Of a stretch of DNA of 11,377 nucleotides, positions 1 through 4,959 are shown one piece after another. Below the pieces are notes generated by a model. It was not told where the DNA came from. It made no database searches and saw only the letters and a list, made by a program, of their open reading frames with translations. The DNA is from Pseudomonadota bacterium. GTDB lineage: Bacteria; Pseudomonadota; Gammaproteobacteria; Burkholderiales; Burkholderiaceae_C. A program made the position numbers and the translations under genes. The stretch covers positions 1-11,377 of the forward strand of contig JAEXBL010000409.1 of assembly GCA_023394015.1 (NCBI GenBank), read 5' to 3'. Each line of letters opens with the position of its first letter. The first letter of the stretch is position 1.

Positions 1-610
1 TCACCACCACCTTCCAGGCGCTGCCCAGCGCCACCGTCCAGGCCGGAAACAGGTAGGACAGCAGGTGCGGCAGGTTGACGTCGCGCACGCGCATCCACCA
101 CGGCAGGTGCAGCGCGCGCGCCAGATCGTGCCAGCGCTGGTCGAGCGTGCGCGCGCCCTGCATGGCGGCCACGAACACCACCGGGAAACAGGCCACGAAG
201 ACGGTGAACAGCGGCGTGCCGTCGCCGGTACCGAACCACAGCATGGCCATCACCAGCCAGGCGATGGGCGGCGTGCCCAGCAGCACCGTGACCCAGGGCC
301 GCGCCATCATCGACGCGGTAACCGACCGCCCCACCAGCACCCCGGCCACGCTACCCAGCGCCAGCGCCAGGCCCAGCCCGGCAAAGGCGCGCCGCGCGGT
401 GATGCCGAGCTGGCGCAGCCAGTCGTCGCCACCCTGCGCCAGCGCCTGCAGCGCGGCGGCGGTCTCGTGCGGCGACGGCAGGATGAGCGGGCCGAAGTGG
501 CGCGCCAGCGCATCCCACGCGGCCATCAGCAGCAGCAGGCTGGCGATGGCGCCCCAGCCGCCCCAGAAGTAGGCCGGCAAGCGCGCCAGCCAGTCGAGCA
601 GCAGTTTCAT
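1..610 (-). CDS. ABC transporter permease, NitT/TauT (SsuC/TauC-like) type, 3' part missing
   Basis: Inner-membrane permease of a type I ABC importer; 203 codons are visible before the left edge cuts the gene. The ATG at 610 opens the reading MKLLLDWLARLPAY. I chose it because an ATG a few bases upstream is in another frame and soon stops. Hydrophobic segments lie at about residues 17-34, 77-94, 107-126 and 133-149. Residues 153-190 (ARTLDQRW, then ALHLPWWMRVRDVNLP) fit the cytoplasmic EAA loop that contacts the ATPase in the SsuC/TauC family. No strong ribosome site is visible. It follows the binding-protein gene on the same strand after 171 bp, so the two probably form one importer, with an ATPase gene expected further left, outside the window. 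The substrate cannot be read from the sequence; sulfonate or nitrate labels would be guesses. Confidence 0.85.
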   Translation of the reverse strand, partial: MKLLLDWLARLPAYFWGGWGAIASLLLLMAAWDALARHFGPLILPSPHETAAALQALAQGGDDWLRQLGITARRAFAGLGLALALGSVAGVLVGRSVTASMMARPWVTVLLGTPPIAWLVMAMLWFGTGDGTPLFTVFVACFPVVFVAAMQGARTLDQRWHDLARALHLPWWMRVRDVNLPHLLSYLFPAWTVALGSAWKVVV

Positions 611-651
611 CGGATGGCCATCAAACGCATGGGAAGCAGGCAGCCGAACAT

Positions 652-756
652 CCGAACGCGAAGGACGCCAAAGATTCGCGAAGGTCGCAAAAAAAACAGC
701 CAAAAGAATGGTTTGTTCTGCGTTCTCTGCGTAACTTCCGCGCCCTCTGCGTTCGG
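652..756. repeat. Intergenic repeat element with imperfect terminal inverted repeats and 20-bp internal period
   Basis: The ends are CCGAACGCGAAGGACGC (652-668) and, read on the other strand, CCGAACGCAGAGGGCGC (756-740), matching at 14 of 17 positions. Each arm also holds a near-direct repeat with a 20-bp step: CGCGAAGG at 657 and 677, and CTCTGCGT at 725 and 745. The centre is A/T-rich, unlike the flanking genes. It is non-coding and sits between the binding-protein and permease genes. It resembles the dispersed degenerate intergenic repeats common in betaproteobacteria; whether it is multi-copy here cannot be seen in one window. Confidence 0.6.
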
Positions 757-761
757 CTGTT
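689..761 (-). terminator. Terminator- or attenuator-like stem with T8 tract inside the uptake operon
   Basis: Read on the minus strand, AACAGCC (761-755) can pair perfectly with GGCTGTT (701-695), and the second arm runs straight into eight consecutive T (696-689). The loop of about 53 nt is long but can fold further; a four-pair AGAA/TTCT stem is visible within it. The position, after the binding-protein stop codon and before the permease start, suggests partial termination that would lower permease relative to binding protein. The long loop makes this weaker than a compact intrinsic terminator. Confidence 0.4.
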
Positions 762-781
762 GGTTGTTCGGCGCTCCAGAT

Positions 782-1801
782 TCAAAGATAGAACTCCGCC
801 GTCGGCAGCTTGCCGCCGACCAGGCCGGGCTGGCGTGCCAGCAACTGCTGGAAGAAGAACTCCAGTTCCTCGCGCACCTCGCGCGCCGGCACGGATTCGT
901 CCTGCGCCTGGCGCACGGCGTCGGCCACGCCTTCGGGCGTGAGCATGGCGATGCGCTCGGCCACCAGCTTGCCGCAGGCGTCGGGCTCGGCGTTGCACCA
1001 AGCCAGCGCCTCGATGTAGGCCTGGCGAAAGCGCGCGATCAGCGCCGCATTGCCCAGGTGCTTGCCCATGACCACCATGCCGGCCTGCGGAATGCGCGCC
1101 GGCCGCTGCCACACGCGGCCCCATTCCTGCTGCAGGTTCACGCTGCGATACAGGTCGGGCGCGATGGCACTGACCGGGAAGGACTTGGACTTGCGCAAGC
1201 CCACCGACACCGCCGGCTCGGCCAGCAGCGCGTGGTCGGCGCGGCGCGTCAGCAGCAGCTGCATGGCGTCCAGCGGCGAGGCGGCGTAGCGCAGGCGGAT
1301 GTCCTCGCCGGGCTTGATGCCCTGCTTGTCGGCCAGCACGCGGAACACGATCTCGGGCATGTCGCCGCGAAACGGCATCACCACTTCCTTGCCCTTGAAG
1401 TCGGCCAGCGTCTTGAGCGCCGGATCGCGCGACACCATATGGAGCACGCCCCAGGTGTTGATGTCGAGCAAGCCCAGCTTGACGCCGCGGTTGTAGAGGT
1501 TGGCCGCCACGTTGCTGGGCATGGCGATGAAGTCGGCCTTGCCTTCCAGCGCCAGCGCGCGCAGCTGGTCGGGGTCCTTCCAGTTGACGAACTCGACACT
1601 GTCGGCGATGTCCCTCAGCAGACCGGCATCGACCAGGCGCACCAGCGGATTGGACACGCCGGCGAACGGCCCGGCCAGCAACAGCCTGGGCAGCCTGGGC
1701 ACGGCAGCGGCCGGCTGCGCCCCCAGCGCCGGCGCGGCCGCCAGGCCAGCGACGGCCTGGATCAGCGTGCGCCGCGTCAAAAGCTTCTTTGCATGGTTCA
1801 C
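782..1801 (-). CDS. ABC transporter periplasmic substrate-binding protein, NMT1/SsuA/TauA-like
   Basis: Predicted 339-residue exported solute-binding protein. The N-terminus (MNHAKKLLTRRTLIQ with the GTG read as Met) has a twin-arginine-like TRRTLIQ at residues 9-15, then an Ala/Leu-rich segment ending AAPALGA, so cleavage near residue 28 and possible Tat export. The body has features of NitT/TauT family binding proteins: an early DFIAMPSNVAANLYNRG stretch, GVLHMVSRDPALKTLADFKGK in the middle, then LLTRRADHALLAEPAVSVGL. I chose the GTG at 1801 because GGAG lies 9 nt before it; an ATG at 1834 would add 11 residues and overlap the receptor gene. It starts 19 bp after the receptor stop codon, so the two are probably cotranscribed and possibly coupled. 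The ligand is unknown; the receptor and Fur box suggest an iron-related one, but that is inference. Confidence 0.85.
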   Translation of the reverse strand: MNHAKKLLTRRTLIQAVAGLAAAPALGAQPAAAVPRLPRLLLAGPFAGVSNPLVRLVDAGLLRDIADSVEFVNWKDPDQLRALALEGKADFIAMPSNVAANLYNRGVKLGLLDINTWGVLHMVSRDPALKTLADFKGKEVVMPFRGDMPEIVFRVLADKQGIKPGEDIRLRYAASPLDAMQLLLTRRADHALLAEPAVSVGLRKSKSFPVSAIAPDLYRSVNLQQEWGRVWQRPARIPQAGMVVMGKHLGNAALIARFRQAYIEALAWCNAEPDACGKLVAERIAMLTPEGVADAVRQAQDESVPAREVREELEFFFQQLLARQPGLVGGKLPTAEFYL

Positions 1802-1820
1802 TGCAAGCAACTCCACGGGC

Positions 1821-3929
1821 TCAGAAACGGGCATTCCATGACACCGCCAGGCTGCGCCCCGGCGCCTTGATCTCGGCGCCCGGCAGGCCCTCGGCCAGGT
1901 GCTCGTGGTAGCGGCGGTCGCCCAGGTTGCGCACGGCGATGCGCAGGCTCTGGTCGCGGCGGTAGTTCCAGGTCGCGCCCACGTCCACCACGGTGTAGCC
2001 GGGTGTCGCATCCTCGGTGCCGCGCGTGAACTGCGTGGCCACGCGCTTTTGCCTGGCCACGATGCGCGCCTGCGCATCCAGCGTCCACTGGGGCGCCACG
2101 CGCCCTTCCCAGCCCAGCGTCAGGCTGTCGGCGGGCACCTGGAACAGCGGCTCGCCCAGGTCGCGGTTGGTGCCGCGCACGCGCGAATAGGTGGCCGAGA
2201 ACCAGTGCCCCTTGAACGCCTGCCAGCGCAGCTGCGCCTCGAAGCCCTGCAGCACCACGCTGCCCAGATTGGCGTTCTTCTTGCAGATGGCGGCATTGGG
2301 CGCGCCGCAGGCGGCCACCGCGTCGGCGCCGGTCAGCGGCACGCCGGTGAGGTAGTTGCTGATGCGGTTGCGGAAGATCGACGCCGCGTATTGCAGCGAG
2401 TCGCCCTCGCCCTTCACGCCCAGCTCGAACTGCGTGGCGGTCTCGGGCTTGACCTGCGGGCTGCCGGCGTAGAACGAACCGTCGCCGCGCAGGCCGGACT
2501 CGAAGCGCTCGCGCATGTCGGGCGCGCGGAAGGCGCGCGAGACGTTGGCATAGGGGCGCAGCAGCGGGTTGATCTCGTACATCACGCCGAGCGAACCCGA
2601 GGTGGCGCCGTCGCTGCGCGCCAGGCCACTGGTGACCTTGCCGTTGCCCATCGACGCCGCGCTGCCCTTGACGCGGTCGTGCCGCAGGCCGGCCAGTACG
2701 CGCCAGTTGCCGAACTGCATGTCGTCCTGCAGGTACAGGCCGGCGGCGCGGAGCTTGCCGTCCTCGAACGGCACGTTGCGCATGAACTGCGTGAACGCGG
2801 GCGGCGCGCCCTGGTAGCGGTCAGGGCTGGCGTTCATCCGCCAGGCATTGAGGCCGAAGGACAGCAGGTGGTTGGGGTGCGCCAGCCATTCCGCCTTGGC
2901 GTCCAGCCCGTCGGTGGCGAAGTTGACCGCGTTGGTGACGATGTCGCGCCCCAGCCGGTTGCCGAAGGCGTAGATGGTGCGGTGCATTTCCTGCCGGTAC
3001 AGGCGCACATCCAGCCCCAGCGGCTGTCCGGCGCCGCGCGCCAGGCTGTAGCCGACCTCGTACAGGCGCCGCTCCTGCTTCGGCGAATGGATGGTGATGC
3101 TGCCCACCGACGGCATGGGGTGCGGGCGGGTCGAGCCCGGGTACCACACGTCGTCGTCGCGGTGCTGCTGCAGCGACAGGCGCAACTGCTGGCGGGCGTC
3201 GATGCGAAAGCGGTACTGGCCGATCAGCGCGCGCGAGTCGTAGCCGGTGCGCGGCACCTTGCCGTCAGGCGAGCGGTAATCGCCGTAACTCGCCAGCGAG
3301 GCGCCCAGCATCAGCGCATGGTTGCCGCCGCTGGCGTTCATCACCGCCACGCCGTTGGCACCGCGGCTGGCGCTGTCGAAGCCCAGGCCGGTACGCCACT
3401 GCACGCCCGGCTCGAAGCGCGCCTGCGGCAGGCGCACGTTGATGGCGCCGCCCAGCGCGCCGGTGCCGTACAGCACCGAGGCCGGGCCCTTGACCACCTC
3501 GACCTGCTCGGCCAGGCCGAGCGACATGAAAGACGCCACCGCGCCGGCCGGCTGCGCCGAGTTCAGGCGCATGCCATCGACCATCAGCACCACGCTGTCC
3601 TTCTTCAGCCCCCGGATCACCGGATTCTGGCCCTGGGCGCTGTCGCTGGACACGGCCAGGCCGGGCTCGCCGCGCAGCGCTTGGCCGGGGTTCTGCGCCT
3701 GCTTGCGGTTCAGCTCGTCGGCCGTCAGCACCGTGGTCGCCACCGGCGTTTCGGCCTCCGCGGCGGCATAGCCCTTGGCGGTGACATTGACCGCGGGCAG
3801 GCTGTCCGCCGCGTCATCAAGCGCCGGCGCCTGCGCATCGGCCCAGGCCGTGCCATGGACGGCCACCAGCGCTCCCAGCACCGGCGTCAACCGCCAGCGC
3901 GCCTTGCATGCGCTCGAACAAGTCCGCAT
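1821..3929 (-). CDS. TonB-dependent outer-membrane receptor, haem/siderophore receptor-like
   Basis: Predicted 702-residue outer-membrane receptor driven by TonB-ExbBD. Residues 1-30 form a signal peptide (cleavage near AWA/D); a TonB-box-like LPAVNVTA lies at 44-51. The plug spans about 60-165 with hallmark NPVIRG (102-107), VVLMVDGMRL (113-122) and VEVVKGPASVLYGTGALGG (143-161). The rest is a 22-strand-type barrel ending in Phe (SWNARF), the usual BAM-recognition end. A FRAP motif followed by SPQVKPETA resembles haem receptors, but I see no His in that stretch, so haem specificity is doubtful. Cys541 and Cys549 could form a disulfide in an outer loop. I chose the ATG at 3929 because AGGAG lies 6 nt upstream; a GTG at 3944 would add five residues. 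A Fur box is upstream, and an ABC binding protein and permease follow. The ligand is unresolved. Confidence 0.93.
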   Translation of the reverse strand: MRTCSSACKARWRLTPVLGALVAVHGTAWADAQAPALDDAADSLPAVNVTAKGYAAAEAETPVATTVLTADELNRKQAQNPGQALRGEPGLAVSSDSAQGQNPVIRGLKKDSVVLMVDGMRLNSAQPAGAVASFMSLGLAEQVEVVKGPASVLYGTGALGGAINVRLPQARFEPGVQWRTGLGFDSASRGANGVAVMNASGGNHALMLGASLASYGDYRSPDGKVPRTGYDSRALIGQYRFRIDARQQLRLSLQQHRDDDVWYPGSTRPHPMPSVGSITIHSPKQERRLYEVGYSLARGAGQPLGLDVRLYRQEMHRTIYAFGNRLGRDIVTNAVNFATDGLDAKAEWLAHPNHLLSFGLNAWRMNASPDRYQGAPPAFTQFMRNVPFEDGKLRAAGLYLQDDMQFGNWRVLAGLRHDRVKGSAASMGNGKVTSGLARSDGATSGSLGVMYEINPLLRPYANVSRAFRAPDMRERFESGLRGDGSFYAGSPQVKPETATQFELGVKGEGDSLQYAASIFRNRISNYLTGVPLTGADAVAACGAPNAAICKKNANLGSVVLQGFEAQLRWQAFKGHWFSATYSRVRGTNRDLGEPLFQVPADSLTLGWEGRVAPQWTLDAQARIVARQKRVATQFTRGTEDATPGYTVVDVGATWNYRRDQSLRIAVRNLGDRRYHEHLAEGLPGAEIKAPGRSLAVSWNARF

Positions 3930-3970
3930 CCCCTTCTCCTGCACAGATAGAATCGATGCGGGAAATGTTA

Positions 3971-3999
3971 TTGAGAATGGTTCTCATAAACATTAACAA
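3971..3999 (+). promoter_or_regulatory. Candidate sigma-70 promoter for the ferritin gene
   Basis: TTGAGA (3971-3976, five of six to TTGACA) and TAACAA (3994-3999, three of six to TATAAT) are 17 bp apart on the plus strand. The -35 lies inside the Fur box. The -10 match is poor, so this is only a candidate. The whole 3930-4083 gap is A/T-rich compared with its surroundings and must hold both divergent promoters; no clear receptor promoter could be fixed on the minus strand. Confidence 0.3.
3972..3986. promoter_or_regulatory. Fur box (iron-responsive operator)
   Basis: TGAGAATGGTTCTCA is a 7-1-7 inverted repeat matching the Fur consensus form TGAtAATnATTaTCA, with only one mismatch between its two arms. 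It lies 43 bp before the receptor ATG and about 98 bp before the ferritin ATG. Repression of the receptor operon under iron-replete conditions is the expected role. An effect on the ferritin gene is possible because the site overlaps its candidate -35 region. Confidence 0.8.
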
Positions 4000-4083
4000 A
4001 GATCAAGGAATGCACGCGCCGGGTGATCCCGGGCCGGATTTCCGCCGATTCACCCTCTGCCCACCCCAAAGAAAGGAAGGCCC

Positions 4084-4551
4084 ATGCAAGGCGACCCCCA
4101 AGTGCTCGACACCCTGAACCAGTTGCTGGCCGGCGAGCTGGCCGCGCGCGATCAATACTTCATCCACGCCTCGATGTACGAGGAATGGGGCCTGCCCAGG
4201 CTGCACGCGCGCTTTGAGCACGAGATGGAGGAAGAGACCGCGCACGCCCGCGCCATCATTCAGCGCATCCTGATGCTGGAGGGCACGCCGCGCATGGTGC
4301 CGGAGGCCCTGGACATCGGCAGCAACGTGCCCGAGATGCTGAAGAAGGACCTGGCGCTGGAGCTGAAGGTGCGCGACGCGCTGCAAGCGGCAATGCAGCT
4401 GTGCGAGCAAAAGCAGGATTACGTCAGCCGCGACATGCTGCTCGGCCAGCTGCAGGACACCGAAGAAGACCACGCCCACTGGATCGAGCAGCAGCTGGGC
4501 CTGATCGACAAGATCGGCCTGCCGAACTACCTGCAAAGCCAGACGGGCTGA
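4084..4551 (+). CDS. ftnA: Bacterioferritin-family ferritin, FtnA type lacking the haem-ligand Met
   Basis: A 155-residue iron-storage protein of the bacterioferritin family: it oxidises Fe(II) at a di-iron centre and stores it in a 24-subunit cytoplasmic shell. The expected ligands are present: Glu18 ([10 protein letters not shown]), Glu51 and His54 (EEETAHA), Glu93 (DLALELK), and Glu127 and His130 (DTEEDH). Residue 52, the Met that binds haem in E. coli Bfr, is Thr. The EMEEET stretch, the DTEEDH helix and the end NYLQSQ look like Pseudomonas aeruginosa FtnA, recalled as a haem-free member first named BfrA. Length is normal. The start has an AAGGA-type ribosome site 6 nt upstream. It is divergent from a Fur-boxed receptor, pairing storage with uptake. 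It may form mixed shells with a haem-binding Bfr encoded elsewhere. Annotation as bfr would also be common. Confidence 0.93.
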   Translation: MQGDPQVLDTLNQLLAGELAARDQYFIHASMYEEWGLPRLHARFEHEMEEETAHARAIIQRILMLEGTPRMVPEALDIGSNVPEMLKKDLALELKVRDALQAAMQLCEQKQDYVSRDMLLGQLQDTEEDHAHWIEQQLGLIDKIGLPNYLQSQTG

Positions 4552-4599
4552 GCCGTGGGCTTCTGACGGCACCGGGCCCTGGTCAATAGCCCTTTCCTC

Positions 4600-4667
4600 A
4601 GTGGCCGTTTCAGGCAGTGCCGGAAAAGTACCGGAGAAACTGCCGCGTACAAGTTCTCGTGGCCACT
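4600..4667. other. Nested inverted-repeat element of unknown function between ftnA and tRNA-Val
   Basis: Three nested complementary pairs are visible: AGTGGCC (4600-4606) with GGCCACT (4661-4667), GGCAGT (4613-4618) with ACTGCC (4639-4644), and CCGG (4620-4623) with CCGG (4631-4634) around a 7-nt loop. A competing pair, GTTTC (4607-4611) with GAAAC (4636-4640), would give an alternative fold. The wider non-coding stretch 4552-4772 is less GC-rich than the genes. Possible roles are a 3' RNA element of ftnA mRNA, a small RNA, or a relic of a mobile element; nothing seen decides between them. Confidence 0.4.
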
Positions 4668-4772
4668 CAAGGTGCCTCGACCACGCAACACCCACTCTTG
4701 CGAGTTGTTCACGGCGTCTTACGGGCAGAGAAAACCCCCCTGCTGACAGGCACTCCAGTCGCACGAGGCAAC

Positions 4773-4804
4773 AAAAAACCCGACACAGGTTCATCCGTGT
4801 CGGG
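4773..4804 (-). terminator. Intrinsic terminator of tRNA-Val, possibly bidirectional
   Basis: CCCGACAC (4779-4786) pairs perfectly with GTGTCGGG (4797-4804), with a further GG/CC pair after one bulged A and a 5-nt loop. On the minus strand the stem is followed by six T (4778-4773), 12 nt after the end of the tRNA. On the plus strand it is followed by a weaker CTTTGATTGTTT, so it may also stop transcripts from ftnA. Confidence 0.85.
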
Positions 4805-4815
4805 CTTTGATTGTT

Positions 4816-4892
4816 TGGTAGGCGCGATTGGACTCGAACCAACGACCCCCACCATGTCAAGGTGGTGCTCTAACCAGCTGAGCTACGCGCCT
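4816..4892 (-). tRNA. tRNA-Val (anticodon GAC)
   Basis: A 77-nt cloverleaf on the minus strand. Acceptor arms AGGCGCG and CGCGCCT pair over seven bases, followed by discriminator A and an encoded CCA. The D-arm begins with GCTC (U8, A9 present); the anticodon stem CCACC/GGTGG encloses the loop TTGACAT with anticodon GAC, reading GUC and GUU valine codons. The T-arm carries GGTTCGAGTCC. It lies downstream of relA on the same strand, with its own -10 element before it and a strong terminator after it. Confidence 0.97.
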
Positions 4893-4911
4893 GAAAGATT
4901 CGAAGCTACTA

Positions 4912-4920
4912 AGTATAGCA
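4912..4920 (-). promoter_or_regulatory. Extended -10 promoter of tRNA-Val
   Basis: The minus strand reads TGCTATACT, an extended -10 (TGn plus TATACT, five of six to consensus), about 20 bp before the mature tRNA 5' end. This leaves a short leader of the expected size for RNase P removal. No good -35 hexamer is visible 16-18 bp upstream, which fits an extended -10 promoter. It lies between the relA stop codon and the tRNA. Confidence 0.6.
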
Positions 4921-4959
4921 AATTGATGGCGGCTTGATCGGGCCGAGCGGCGCGAAATT

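Noticed and set aside
652..756. CRISPR array or insertion sequence at the 20-bp-period repeat
   Set aside because: Only two imperfect units per arm, no uniform spacers, no transposase frame and no target-site duplication seen.
65..1870. Long plus-strand open frame opposite the permease, repeat and binding-protein genes
   Set aside because: It is His/Arg/Gln-rich, crosses the non-coding repeat gap and lies antisense to better-supported genes with motifs and ribosome sites; long antisense frames are expected in GC-rich DNA.
1899..3950. 683-codon plus-strand open frame opposite the TonB receptor
   Set aside because: Composition is the usual shadow pattern (His, Arg, Ala, Val-rich) without motifs; the receptor on the minus strand has a signal peptide, plug motifs and C-terminal Phe.
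4003..4860. 285-codon minus-strand frame across ftnA, the terminator and part of tRNA-Val
   Set aside because: It reads through a tRNA and a terminator and is antisense to a clear ferritin gene.
4617..4937. 106-codon plus-strand frame containing GAIGLEPTTPTMSRWCSNQLS
   Set aside because: This peptide is the familiar translation of an antisense tRNA gene and is a common false annotation.
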